A stretch of DNA of 64,000 nucleotides from Pedinophyceae sp. YPF-701 (taxonomy: Eukaryota; Chlorophyta; Pedinophyceae): positions 372,001 to 436,000 of the forward strand of contig CAJZHL010000010.1 of the NCBI GenBank assembly GCA_916048055.1, read 5' to 3'. Of this stretch, positions 30,448-41,407 are shown piece by piece. The translations under genes were made by a program, and so were the position numbers. Within the stretch, counting starts at the first letter, position 1. Every line of letters starts with the position of its first letter. The notes under the pieces are model-generated. The model made no database searches, was not told the origin of the DNA, and saw nothing but the letters and a program-made list of their open reading frames with translations.

Positions 30448-32169
30448 TCACCCATAGTGCCGCGGCCGCATCCCATCTGGCAGCACCAGCCGAGTCTCCT
30501 CAACGTCCCACCGACGCAGACGGTCCGCGACGCTCTGCTCCAGCGTCCCCGTCAGATTCTCGCACCCTTCAACGTACAGCTCCTCCAGCGCGTGCAGTCC
30601 CTCCGGCAGCCTCCGCATGTCGCTAAAGCGTGCATCCAGCCACCGCAGCCTCGCAGCGCCGCCCAGCACCTCCGCCGCGTCTTCCCAGTCCAGCTCTTCG
30701 CACTCCTCCACGTCCAGCTCCTCCAGCGCGCCCATGCCCCTCGGCAGCTTCCGCAGGTTGCTGTACGAGGCAATCAGCACTCGCAGCCCCGCAGCGGACG
30801 ACGCGGGCAGATACGCCTCGCCGTCCAGCTGCTCGCAGTAGCTCACGTCGAGCCTCTCCAGCGCCGTCAGCCCCGCGGGCAACCTCCTCACTGCAGGGCA
30901 CTTGTGGACGCGCAGCCCACGCAACCTCGCACAGATCCGCGCCGGCAAGAAGCCCTCCGTGATCTCTCCCGGGAAGCCGCCCAGGCTCAGCTGCTCCAGC
31001 GCCGTCAGCTCCTCCGGCACCCTCCGCAGCCCAGCGCTGTTCACCCCCAGCACGCGCACCGTGGGAGCGTTGCGCAGCGAGCCCACGTCCAGCGACCCGC
31101 ACTCCTGGACGTCGAGCTCCTCCAGCGCCGTCAGCCCCTCCGGCACCACCCGCATCGCCGTGCCCCGAGCATCCAGCACCCGCAGCTCCGCAGCGCCCGT
31201 CAGTGCAAGCTCGGGCTGCAGCCTCCTGCACCAACGCACGTGGAGCTCCCGCAGCGCCCGCATCCCCGCGGGCAGCCTGCGTAGAGCGCTGCAGTCGGCG
31301 CGCAGCACCCGCAGCCCCGCCGCGGACGACGCCGGCAGGCACGCCTCGTTCAGGCGCCTGCAAAAGCCCACACTGAGCTCCTCCAGCGCGCACATCCCCT
31401 CAGGCACCCTCCGCAGGCCGGTGCCGTCGGCTTTCAGCACCCGCACCCGCCCCGCGCTCGACGCCGGCAGGAACGTCTCGCCCTCCAGATCCGAGCACCC
31501 GGCGACGTCCAGGACCTCGAGCGAGACCATGCCCTCCGGCACGCGCTTCAGCCTCGTCCCGCCCACCCTCAGCTCCCTGATACCCGCCGCCACGCCCGCA
31601 GGCAGCCACTCCCGCCCCCACACACCCTCCATGTCCAGCCCCTCGATTCCCACCCACCCCACGTCCACGCACCGCAGGCCCGTCATCTCCGCCGTCACCG
31701 CCGGCGCCGACGCCAGCTCACGCCGGCCCTCGGTCGTACGGACCAGCGACTCCAGCAGAAGCCGATCTCCCGCCTCCACGCGCACCACCGCGGACGGCAC
31801 GCCCACATCGCAACTGCCTGCGCGGTGATACATCACCCACTCCCCGCGCCCCGTCGCCCACCCGACCTCCGACCTCGTCTCCTCAGACACCCGCCCCTCC
31901 AGCCGCCGCGCCACCGTCCGCCCCACCCTCTCCTCCGCACGAGGGCTGCGTGCGTCCCCTGACCACCACCTCGCGCCGTCGCAGCTCTCCAGCACCGCTG
32001 CCATCATCGCCGACGACGTCGCCGCCAGCGCGATGCGCGACTCGCGCGGCAGCGTACGGATGACGCTGGCCAGGGGACCGTCCCGCCCGCACTGAATGTC
32101 CTCCAGCTGATGCTGCTTGGGCCGTGAGCGCTTGGACGCGCCCGCATCGCTGCGCCGGCGCGGCGCCAT
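30448..32169 (-). CDS. LRR protein, array gene 12 (573 aa)
   Basis: Second copy of gene 9, with a few differences: SEETRS for SEGTRS in the middle domain and MRPRHYG for MRTRHYG at the C-terminus. Start at the conserved MAPRRR. Confidence 0.85.
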   Translation of the reverse strand: MAPRRRSDAGASKRSRPKQHQLEDIQCGRDGPLASVIRTLPRESRIALAATSSAMMAAVLESCDGARWWSGDARSPRAEERVGRTVARRLEGRVSEETRSEVGWATGRGEWVMYHRAGSCDVGVPSAVVRVEAGDRLLLESLVRTTEGRRELASAPAVTAEMTGLRCVDVGWVGIEGLDMEGVWGREWLPAGVAAGIRELRVGGTRLKRVPEGMVSLEVLDVAGCSDLEGETFLPASSAGRVRVLKADGTGLRRVPEGMCALEELSVGFCRRLNEACLPASSAAGLRVLRADCSALRRLPAGMRALRELHVRWCRRLQPELALTGAAELRVLDARGTAMRVVPEGLTALEELDVQECGSLDVGSLRNAPTVRVLGVNSAGLRRVPEELTALEQLSLGGFPGEITEGFLPARICARLRGLRVHKCPAVRRLPAGLTALERLDVSYCEQLDGEAYLPASSAAGLRVLIASYSNLRKLPRGMGALEELDVEECEELDWEDAAEVLGGAARLRWLDARFSDMRRLPEGLHALEELYVEGCENLTGTLEQSVADRLRRWDVEETRLVLPDGMRPRHYG

Positions 32170-33112
32170 CGCGCTATGACAGATCAAATCTGCCGTGTCG
32201 CGTTCCCGCGCCCGTGCGCCGCCTCCTGCGTGCCCACGGAGACAACGAGGGAGGCGGTCGGAATGTGGGGCCCTCAACCACGTTGCGCGACGACAGCGAC
32301 GCGCTGCCGACACCGAGCCGTGCTCTGCTGATACTCAACGTCGTAGCGCGCAGCGTGACATCCGCCTCCAACGCGGCACCCGCACGCAGCAGCGCGCCAA
32401 GCACCCTGGCTGAGCTGCATCGCCAGCGGTGCCGCATGCAGGCGCGTTCCGGACACATGCGCGGCGCCGCACTGCCAGCGACACACACGTCACGCACCTG
32501 CGCACGCAGACACCCGTTGCCCTCAAACGCACGGAGAGCCGACCCTGCTGCTCCTCGCTGCTTGAAAGCGTGCTGCCAGACGCGCGAGTGCGGTGGGCTG
32601 CGGACCCGCGCGGTCGCCGTGACTGGACCTCGCGTGGTTGTGCACGCAACCGGCACGGCGAGGCGCCCATGTCGGCGTACGCGCTCACGGAATCGAGGAC
32701 ACCTCCCCCTGGCAGCAAGGGATGCCTCACGTTGCGGGCTGTACGGCCGCTGTTGCCAAGGACTCCACCACGCGCTCCGGTCCCGGCTGCACGCGCACCA
32801 CCGCGGACGGCACGTCCACGTCGCAAAGTGACCAAGCAGTGTGGAGCAGTTTGCGACAGTGGTGTGAAGGACGCAGCAGGCGCTCGCTCGCTCACTCGCC
32901 CGCGCATCAGCACGCGTGACTACATGTGCGCCGAGCACGGTGATGCTCGACGTATCAGCGAACGCAGCGTCAGAGACATCGCCATGTCCGCTCAACAGCA
33001 GGAGCAACCTGCCCAGCCGGGAACGGTACAGAGCCCGCGAGACACCCCGCGGGCGACCATGACGCGGGGCTTCACACGGGCCGTCGGCATCCTGAGCAGA
33101 TCCGCATCCACC
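32170..33112. other. Array spacer, type A
   Basis: Upstream of gene 12. The left 150 bp match the spacer at 24116, the right part is type A, so the right edge of the 8-kb duplication falls inside it. Holds the embedded coding-like fragment at about 32793-32831. No gene recognised. Confidence 0.7.
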
Positions 33113-34831
33113 TCACCCATAATGCGTCTCCTTCATCCCCGCCGGCAGCACCAGGCAAGTCCTCTCAACGTTCCACCGACGCAGACCGTCCGCGACGCTC
33201 TGCTCCAGCGTCCCCGTCAGATGCTTGCAGCCGCTAACGTACAGCTCCTCCAGCGCGCGCAGTCCCCCCGGCAGCCTCCGCATGTCGCTGTTGCGTGCGT
33301 TCAGCAGCCGCAGCCTCGCAGCGCCGCCCAGCACCTCCGCCGCGTCCTCCCCGTCCAGCAGAGTGCAATAGCTCACGTCCAGCTCCTCCAGCGCGTCCAT
33401 GCCCCTCGGCAGCTTCCGAATGTTGCTGTGTGAGGCTCTCAGCACTCGCAGCCTCGCAGCGGACGACGCGGGCAGGAACGCCTCCCCGTCCAGCTGCACG
33501 CAAAAGCTCACGTCGACCTCCTCCAGCGCCGCCAGCCCCTCCGGCATCCTCCTCAATGCAGGGCACCAACAGACACTCAGCCTGCGCAGCCTCGCACAGA
33601 TCCGCGCCGGCAAGAAGCCCTCCGTGATTCGCCCCGGGAAGCCCCTCAGATCCAGCTCCTCCAGCGCCGTCAGCTCCTCCGGCACCCTCCGCAGCCCAGC
33701 GCTGTTCACCCCCAGCACGCGCACTGTGGCAGCATTGCGCAGCGAGCCGACGTCCAGCGAGTTGCAGCCTCTCACGTCGAGCTCCTCCAGCGCCGTCAGC
33801 CCCTCCGGCACCACCCGCATCGCCGTGTTGCAAGCGTTCAGCACCCGCAGCTCCGCAGCGCCCGCCAGCGCAAGCTCGGGCTGCAGCCTCGCGCACTCAG
33901 CCACGTGCAGCTCCCGCAGCGCCCGCATGCCCGCGGGCAGCCTGCGCAGTTCGCTGTAGCCGGCGCGCAGCACCCGCAGCCCCGCCGCAGACGACGCCGG
34001 CAGGCTCGCCTCGTCCAGGCGCCTGCACCCGCACACACTGAGCTCCTCCAGCGCGCACATCCCCTCAGGCACCCTGCGCAGGCTGCTGTAGTTGGCTTTC
34101 AGCACCCGCACCCGCCCCGCGCTCGACGGCGGCAGGAACGTCTCGCCCTCCAGCCGTGCGCAATCGCTGACGTCCAGGACCTCGAGCGAGACCATGCCCT
34201 CCGGCACGCGCTTCAGCCTCGTCCCGTCCGCCCTCAGCTCCCTGATGCCCGCCGCCACGCCCGCAGGCAGCCACTCCCGCCCCCACACACCCTCCACGTC
34301 AAGCTCGTACACTCCCACGTCCAGGTACCGCAGGCCCGTCATCTCCGCCGTCACCGCCGGCGCCGACGCCAGCTCACGCCGGCCGGCATCCGTCCGAGCC
34401 AGGGACTCCAGATCCCGATCTCCCGCCTCCACGCGCACCACCGCGGACGGCACGCCCACGTCGCACGGGCCTGCGCGGTGATACGCCACCCACTCCCCGC
34501 GCCCCGTCGCCCACCCGACCTCCGACCTCGTCCCCTCCGACACCCGCCCCTTCACCCGCCGCGCCACCGTCCGCCCCACCCGCCGCTCCGCACAACGGGT
34601 GCGTGCGTCCCCTGACCACCACCTCGCGCCGTCGCAGCTCTCCAGCACCGCCGCCATCATCGCCGACGACGTCGCCGCCAGCGCGACGCGCGACCTGCGC
34701 GGCAGCTCACGGATGACGCTGGCCAGGGGACCGTCCCGCCCGCACTGAATGTCCTCCAGCTGATGCTGCTGGGGCCGTGCGCGTCTCGAGCGCTTGGACG
34801 CGCCCGCATCGCTGCGCCGGCGCGGCGCCAT
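33113..34831 (-). CDS. LRR protein, array gene 13 (572 aa)
   Basis: One 46-residue module, variant LDGEDAAEVL. Middle domain VAYHRAGPC, with a residue missing at GDRDLESL. MAPRRR start at 34831. Ends KETHYG. Variable LRRs DVSDCARL and ANYSSL. Confidence 0.85.
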   Translation of the reverse strand: MAPRRRSDAGASKRSRRARPQQHQLEDIQCGRDGPLASVIRELPRRSRVALAATSSAMMAAVLESCDGARWWSGDARTRCAERRVGRTVARRVKGRVSEGTRSEVGWATGRGEWVAYHRAGPCDVGVPSAVVRVEAGDRDLESLARTDAGRRELASAPAVTAEMTGLRYLDVGVYELDVEGVWGREWLPAGVAAGIRELRADGTRLKRVPEGMVSLEVLDVSDCARLEGETFLPPSSAGRVRVLKANYSSLRRVPEGMCALEELSVCGCRRLDEASLPASSAAGLRVLRAGYSELRRLPAGMRALRELHVAECARLQPELALAGAAELRVLNACNTAMRVVPEGLTALEELDVRGCNSLDVGSLRNAATVRVLGVNSAGLRRVPEELTALEELDLRGFPGRITEGFLPARICARLRRLSVCWCPALRRMPEGLAALEEVDVSFCVQLDGEAFLPASSAARLRVLRASHSNIRKLPRGMDALEELDVSYCTLLDGEDAAEVLGGAARLRLLNARNSDMRRLPGGLRALEELYVSGCKHLTGTLEQSVADGLRRWNVERTCLVLPAGMKETHYG

Positions 34832-35802
34832 CGCGCTGTCACAGCGTCAAGCTGCCGTGCCGCGTTTTCTAACGCCCGTGCGCCGCCTCCTGCGTGCCCA
34901 CGGATACAAAGGAGGCGGTTGGGAGGTGGGCCCGCAACCGCGTTGCGCGACGACAGCCACGCGATGCCGACACCGAGCCGTGCTCTGCTGATACTCAACG
35001 CCGTAGCGCCACGCTCGCATCCGCCTCCAACGCGGCACCCGCACCCCGCAGCGCGCCAAGCACCCAGGCTGCGCTGCATCGCCAGCGGTGCCGCATGCAG
35101 GCGCGTTCCGGACGCACATGCGCAGCGCCGCACTGCCAGCGTCACACACGTCACGCACCCGCGCACGCAGACACCCGTTGCCCGCCCGCAAACGCACGGA
35201 GAGACGACCCTGCTGCTCCTCGCTGCTTGAACGTGTGCTGGACGCGTGAGTGCGGTGACGTCGCTGAGTTGCGAGTTTGCGTCGTGGCCGTGACGCTGGG
35301 CGATCCCCAAAGTACGCGGCCGGCGCGGCGAGGCACCCATATCGGCATGCTCGCTCACTGAGTCGAGGACACCCCCCCCCTGACAGCAGCCACCTCCCCC
35401 CAGACGCCGTGGGCCGCATCGAGCAAGCGCACGGACGAGGTCGCGAGGGGCGCAGTGCTGGTGCGCGGTGGCGTTCGCGTGCTGCGCTGCAGCGGCCCAG
35501 TCGCGCGGCAGCAGTCTTCCGCTGTGTGCGCCGCTCTTTTCGCGCATAAGCATGCGCAGCCACGTGCGCAAAGACTCCAGCGATGATGGACATCTCAGCG
35601 GACGCAGCGTCGGAGGCACCGGCACGGGGTCTTGGCTGCAGTGCAGCAACAACAGCGGGAGCACTGTGGGCTTGTTTGTACTTCGCTGAGCTGCAAGGGC
35701 GCCCGGACGGGGACGGGAGAGCGCGACCAGACACGACGCGGGCGACCATGACGCGGGGCTTCACACAGGCCGTCGGCATCCCTGAGCAGATCCGCATCCA
35801 CC
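34832..35802. other. Array spacer, type B
   Basis: Upstream of gene 13; close to 7752-8721 and 13380-14348. No gene recognised. Confidence 0.7.
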
Positions 35803-37380
35803 TCACTCTCGACTTGTCTCCTTCATCCCCTCTGGAAGCACCAGCCCGCTCCCCTCGACGTCCCACGCACGCAGACGGTCCGCGACGCTCTGCTCCAGCG
35901 TCCCCGTCAGACTCGTGCACCCACTAACGTCCAGCTCCTCCAGCGCGTCCATGCCCCTCGGCAGCTTCCGCACGTTGCTTTCTGAGGCTCTCAGCACTCG
36001 CAGCCTCGCAGCACACGACGCGGGCAGGAACGCCTCGCCGTCCAGCTGCTCGCACTCACTCACGTCGACCTCCTCCAGCGCCGTCAGCCCCTCCGGCACC
36101 CTCCTGATTTCAGGGCACCCATAGACACTCAGCCTGCGCAGCCTCGCACACATCCGCGCCGGCAAGAAGCCCTCCGTGATTTCTCCCGGGAAGCCCCTCA
36201 GGTCCAGCTCCTCCAGCGCTGTCAGCTCCTCCAGCACCCTCCGCAGCCCAGCGCTGTTCACCCCCAGCACGCGCACCGTGGGAGCGTTGCGCAGCGCCCT
36301 CACGTCCAGCGAGTCGCAGTCCTGGACGTTGAGCTTCTCAAGCGCCGCCAGCCCCTCCGGCACCACCCGCATCGCCGTGCCCACAGCATTCAGCACCCGC
36401 AGCTCCACAGCGCCCGTCAGCGCAAGCTCGGGCTGCAGATCCTTGCAGCAGTCCACGCTGAGCTCCCGCAGCGCCTCCATCCCCGCCGGCAGCCTGCGCA
36501 GGGTGCTGAAGCCGGCGCGCAGCACCCGCAGCGCCGCGGCGGACGAAGCTGGCAGGCACGCCTCGTCCAGGCTCCTGCAATAGCATACACTGAGCTCCTC
36601 CAGCGCGTGCATCCCCTCAGGCACCCTCCGCAGGTTGCTGTGGCCGGCTTTCAGCACCCGCACCCGCCCCGCGCTCGACGCCGGCAGGAACGTCTCGCCC
36701 TCCAGCTGTTTGCACGAGCAGACGTCCAGGACCTCGAGCGAGACCATGCCCTCGGGCACGCGCTTCAGCATCGTCCGGCCCACCCTCAGCTCCGTGATGC
36801 CCGCCGCCACGCCCGCAGGCAGCCACTCCCGCCCCCACACACCCTCCATGTCCAGCCCCCCATATCCCACGCCCACGCACCGCAGGCCCGTCATCTCCGC
36901 CGTCACCGCCGGCGCCGACGCCAGCTCACGCCGGCCGGCATCCGTCTCGGCCAGGGACCACAGCAGACGCCGATCTCCCGCCTCCACGCGCACCACCGCG
37001 GACGGCGCGGCCACATCGATGCACGTGCCTGCGTGGTGATACACCACCCACTCCCCGCGCCCCGTCGCCCACCCGACCTCCGACCTCGTCCCCTCCGACA
37101 CCCGCCCCGCCAGCCGCCGCGCCACCGTCCGCCCCACCCGCCGCTCCGCACGAGGGCTGCGTGCGTCCCCTGACCACCACCTCGCGCCGTCGCAGCTCTC
37201 CAGCACCGCCGCCATCATCGCCGACGACGTCGCCGCCAGCGCGATGCGCGACTCGCGCGGCAGCTCACGGATGACGCTGGCCAGGGGACCGTCCCGCCCG
37301 CACTGAATGTCCTCCAGCTGATGCTGCTTGGGCCGTGAGCGCTTGGACGCGCCCCTGTCGCTGCGCCGGCGCGGCGCCAT
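35803..37380 (-). CDS. LRR protein, array gene 14 (525 aa)
   Basis: No extra module. MAPRRRSDRGASKRSRPKQHQ start at 37380; the frame is open for 202 codons upstream through the spacer, which I do not count as coding. The LRR usually reading RRVPEELTALEEL has RRVLEEL here. Its N-terminal region was copied into the chimeric pseudogene at 39142-40355. Confidence 0.85.
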   Translation of the reverse strand: MAPRRRSDRGASKRSRPKQHQLEDIQCGRDGPLASVIRELPRESRIALAATSSAMMAAVLESCDGARWWSGDARSPRAERRVGRTVARRLAGRVSEGTRSEVGWATGRGEWVVYHHAGTCIDVAAPSAVVRVEAGDRRLLWSLAETDAGRRELASAPAVTAEMTGLRCVGVGYGGLDMEGVWGREWLPAGVAAGITELRVGRTMLKRVPEGMVSLEVLDVCSCKQLEGETFLPASSAGRVRVLKAGHSNLRRVPEGMHALEELSVCYCRSLDEACLPASSAAALRVLRAGFSTLRRLPAGMEALRELSVDCCKDLQPELALTGAVELRVLNAVGTAMRVVPEGLAALEKLNVQDCDSLDVRALRNAPTVRVLGVNSAGLRRVLEELTALEELDLRGFPGEITEGFLPARMCARLRRLSVYGCPEIRRVPEGLTALEEVDVSECEQLDGEAFLPASCAARLRVLRASESNVRKLPRGMDALEELDVSGCTSLTGTLEQSVADRLRAWDVEGSGLVLPEGMKETSRE

Positions 37381-38319
37381 CGCGCTATGACAGCTACAAG
37401 CTACCGTGTCACGTTCCCGCCCCCGTGCGCCGCCTCCTGCGTGCCCACGGAGACAACGAGGGAGGCGGTCGGAAGATGGGGGCCTCAACCACGTTACGCG
37501 ACGACGACGACGCGGCGCGCTTCCGACATCCAGCCGTGCTCTGCTGATACTCAACGTCGTAGCGCCGCGCTCGCATCCGCCTCCAACGCGGCACCCGCAC
37601 GCAGCAGCGCACCAAGCACCCAGGCTTTGCTGCATCGCCAGCGGTGCCGCATACAGGCGCGTTCCGGACATGCACACGCAGCGCCGCACTGCCATCAACA
37701 CACACGTCACGCACCTGCGCACGCAGACACCCGTTGCCCGCAAACGCGCGGAGAGACGACCCTGCTGCTCCTTGCTGCTTGAATGTGTGCTGCCAGACGC
37801 GTGAGTGCGGTGACGTCGCCGAGTTGCGAGTTCGCGTCGTGGCCGTGACGCTGGGCGACCCCCAAAGTACGCGGCCGGCGCGGCGAGGCACCCATATCGG
37901 CACGCTCGCTCACTGAGTCGAGGACACCCCCCCCTGACAGCAGCCACCTCCCCCCAGACGTCGTGGGCCGCATCGAGCAGGCGCACGGACGAGGTCGCGA
38001 GGGGCGCAGTGCTGGTGCGCGGTGGCGTTCGCGTGCTGCGCTGCAGCGGCCCAGTCGCGCGGCAGCAGTCTTGCGCTGTGTGTGGCGCTCTTTTCGCGCA
38101 TCAGCATGCGCAGCCACGTGCGCAAAGACTCCAGCGATGATGGACATCTCAGCGGACGCAGCGTCGGAGGCACCGGCACGGGGTCTTGGCTGCGACAACA
38201 ACAACAGCGGGAGCACCGTGCGCCGCAAGGGCGCCCGGAAGGGGACGGGAGAGCGCGACCAGACATGACGCGGGGCCTCACACGGGCCGACGGCATCCTT
38301 GAGCAGATCCGCAAGCACG
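37381..38319. other. Array spacer, type B
   Basis: Upstream of gene 14, ending at the 3' stub. No gene recognised. Confidence 0.7.
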
Positions 38320-38430
38320 TCACCCAAGATGCGTCTCCTCCATCCCCGCCGGCAGCACCAGCCGAGTCCTCTCAACGTCCCACCGACGCAGACGGTCCGC
38401 GACGCTCTGCTCCAGCGTCCCCGTCAGATC
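38320..38430 (-). pseudogene. 3' stub of an array LRR gene
   Basis: Holds only the last 36 codons and stop of a family member (LTGTLEQSVADRLRRWDV to EETHLG). Just upstream, at 38431, the sequence changes to spacer-type DNA, so the body of a gene was lost while its 3' end and two flanking spacers remain. The stop context matches gene 2. Confidence 0.8.
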
Positions 38431-39141
38431 CTGGCTGCGCTGCATCGCCCGCGGTGCCGCATGCAGGCGCGTTCCGGACATGCACACGCAGCGCCGCACT
38501 ACCAGCGACACACACGTCACGCACCCGCGCACGCACACACCTGTTGCCCGCAAACGCGCGGAGAGACGACCCTGCTGCTCCTTGCTGCTTGAAGGGCTGG
38601 ACGACGCGTGAGTGCGGTGACGTCGGTGAGTTGCGAGTTTGCGTCGTGGCCGTGACGCCGGACGCTCCCCAGTACACGCGACCGGCGTGGCGAGGCGTCT
38701 TTGTCTGCTCTCACGCGCTCAGTCGAGGACACCTCCCCCTGACAGCAGCCACCTCCCCCCAGACGTCGTGGGCTGCCAAGCAAGCGCGCGGACGAGGCCG
38801 CGAGCGGCGCGGTGCTGGTGCGCGGTTGCGTGCGTGCATGGTGCCGCGCTGCAGGGGCCCTGTCACCAGCGCGCGCAGCGGTCTTGCTGTGTGTGTGTGC
38901 CGCTCCATTCGCGCATCAGCATGCGCAGTCACGTGCGCACAGACCCCATCGCTCACCGAAGTCTCAGCGGACGCAGCGTCGGAGGCACCGTCACGGGAGC
39001 TTGGCTGCAACAACAGCGGGAGCTGCGTGCTGCAAGGGCGCCCGCACGGGGACGGGAGAGCGCGGCGAGACGCGATGCGGGCGACCATGACGCCAGGCTT
39101 CACAAGGGCCGTCGGCATCCTCGAGCAGATCCGCATCCACC
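38431..39141. other. Array spacer, type F
   Basis: Truncated spacer (711 bp) lacking the promoter-proximal part including the CTGATACTC block, in line with loss of the gene body next to it. Copied at 41408-42118. No gene recognised. Confidence 0.65.
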
Positions 39142-40355
39142 TCACCCAACATGCCTTGTCTCCTCCATCCCCGCCGGCAGCACCAGCCGAGTCCTCTCAA
39201 AGCTCCACCCACGCAGACGATCCGCGACGCTCTGCTCCAGCGTCCCCGTCAGACTCTTGCACCCACTAACGTACAGCTCCTCCAGCGCGTGCAGTCCGCC
39301 CAGCACCTCCGCCGCGTCCTCCCAGTCCAGCGCATGGCAATAGCTCACGTCCAGCTTCTCCAGCGCGTCCATGCCCCTCGGCAGCTTTCGTATGATGCTG
39401 TGCCAGGCTCTCAGCACCCGCAGCCTCGCAGCACACGACGCGGGCAGGAACGCCTCCCCGTCCAGCTGCCCGCACCGGCTCACGTCGAGCTCCTCCAGCG
39501 CCGTCAGCCCCTCCGGCACCCTCCTCACTGCACGGCACCAGCTGACACTCAGCCTGCGCAGCCTCGCACATACCGACGCCGGGAAGAAGCCCTCCGTGAT
39601 TTCTCCCGGGAAGGCGCTCAGGTCCAGCTCCTCCAGCGCCGTCAGCTCCTCCGGCACCCTCCGCAGCCCAGCGCTGTTCACCCCCAGCACACGCACCGTG
39701 GCAGCGTTGCGCAGCGAGCCGACGTCCAGCGACTCGCAGTACCGCACGCCGAGCTCCTCCAGCGCCGTCAGCCCCTCCGGCGCGCCCCGCGCTCGACGCC
39801 GGCAGGAACGTCTCGCCCTCCAGCTGTTTGCACGAGCAGACGTCCGCCCACGCACCGCAGGCCCGTCATCTCCGCCGTCACCGCCGGCGCCGACGCCAGC
39901 TCACGCCGGCCAGCATGCGTCTCGGCAAGGGACCACAGCAGACGCCGATCTCCCGCCTCCACGCGCACCACCGCGGACGGCGCGGCCACATCGATGCACG
40001 TGCCTGCGTGGTGATACACCACCCACTCCCCGCGCCCCGTCGCCCACCCGACCTCCGACCTCGTCCCCTCCGACACCCGCCCCGCCAGCCGCCGCGCCAC
40101 CGTCCGCCCCACCCGCCGCTCCGCACGAGGGCTGCGTGCGTCCCCTGACCACCACCTCGCGCCGTCGCAGCTCTCCAGCACCGCCGCCATCATCGCCGAC
40201 GACGTCGCCGCCAGCGCGATGCGCGACTCGCGCGGCAGCTCACGGATGACGCTGGCCAGGGGACCGTCCCGCCCGCACTGAATGTCCTCCAGCTGATGCT
40301 GCTTGGGCCGTGAGCGCTTGGACGCGCCCCTGTCGCTGCGCCGGCGCGGCGCCAT
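39142..40355 (-). pseudogene. Chimeric LRR pseudogene (array position 15)
   Basis: The first 170 codons (40355 down to about 39846) copy the N-terminus and middle domain of gene 14. The 3' part (39142 to about 39779) copies the C-terminal LRRs of gene 16. Between them only a 66-bp scrap of one LRR remains (about 39780-39845). Against gene 14 the join at 39845/39846 drops 143 bp, which breaks the frame, and most LRRs of the first half are gone. This is what unequal exchange between genes 14 and 16 plus small deletions would leave. A truncated protein of about 190 residues without LRRs could still be made from the start codon. Confidence 0.85.
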
Positions 40356-41296
40356 CGCGCTATGACAGCTACAAGCTACCGTGTCACGTTCCCGCCCCCG
40401 TGCGCCGCCTCCTGCGTGCCCACGGAGACAACGAGGGAGGCGGTCGGAAGATGGGGGCCTCAACCACGTTACGCGACGACGACGACGCGGCGCGCTTCCG
40501 ACATCCAGCCGTGCTCTGCTGATACTCAACGTCGTAGCGCCGCGCTCGCATCCGCCTCCAACGCGGCACCCGCACGCAGCAGCGCACCAAGCACCCAGGC
40601 TTTGCTGCATCGCCAGCGGTGCCGCATACAGGCGCGTTCCGGACATGCACACGCAGCGCCGCACTGCCATCAACACACACGTCACGCACCTGCGCACGCA
40701 GACACCCGTTGCCCGCAAACGCGCGGAGAGACGACCCTGCTGCTCCTTGCTGCTTGAATGTGTGCTGCCAGACGCGTGAGTGCGGTGACGTCGCCGAGTT
40801 GCGAGTTCGCGTCGTGGCCGTGACGCTGGGCGACCCCCAAAGTACGCGGCCGGCGCGGCGAGGCACCCATATCGGCACGCTCGCTCACTGAGTCGAGGAC
40901 ACCCCCCCCTGACAGCAGCCACCTCCCCCCAGACGTCGTGGGCCGCATCGAGCAAGCGTACGGACGAGGTCGCGAGGGGCGCAGTGCTGGTGCGCGGTGG
41001 CGTTCGCGTGCTGCGCTGCAGCGGCCCAGTCGCGCGCGGCAGCAGTCTTGCGCTGTGTGTGGCGCACTTTTCGCGCATCAGCATGCGCAGCCACGTGCGC
41101 AAGGACTCCAGCGATGATGGACATCTCAGCGGACGCAGCGTCGGAGGCACCGGCACGGGGTCTTGGCTGCGACAACAACAACAGCGGGAGCACCGTGCGC
41201 CGCAAGGGCGCCCGGAAGGGGACGGGAGAGCGCGACCAGACATGACGCGGGGCCTCACACGGGCCGACGGCATCCTTGAGCAGATCCGCAAGCACG
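40356..41296. other. Array spacer, type B
   Basis: Upstream of the chimeric pseudogene; copy of 37381-38319 apart from the conversion-like patch. No gene recognised. Confidence 0.7.
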
Positions 41297-41407
41297 TCAC
41301 CCAAGATGCGTCTCCTCCATCCCCGCCGGCAGCACCAGCCGAGTCCTCTCAACGTCCCACCGACGCAGACGGTCCGCGACGCTCTGCTCCAGCGTCCCCG
41401 TCAGATC
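41297..41407 (-). pseudogene. 3' stub of an array LRR gene (second copy)
   Basis: Duplicate of the stub at 38320-38430, carried along by the 2.98-kb duplication, so the gene loss predates that duplication. Confidence 0.8.

Larger units (their letters stand above)
24116..32169. repeat. 8,054-bp tandem duplication, copy 2
   Basis: Second copy of 16062-24115, holding genes 10-12. Similarity continues a little past 32169, to about 32.3 kb. Confidence 0.9.
36871..39779. repeat. 2.98-kb tandem duplication, copy 1
   Basis: From inside gene 14, across its upstream spacer and the first stub, into the 3' half of the chimeric gene. Repeats at 39846-42756 with an offset of 2,975 bp at the left, changing to 2,977 bp after about 41.04 kb. 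Confidence 0.85.

Noticed and set aside
16062-32169. Direct repeats as ends of a large transposable element
   Set aside because: The repeats contain complete genes and spacers and no transposition genes; a plain tandem duplication explains them.
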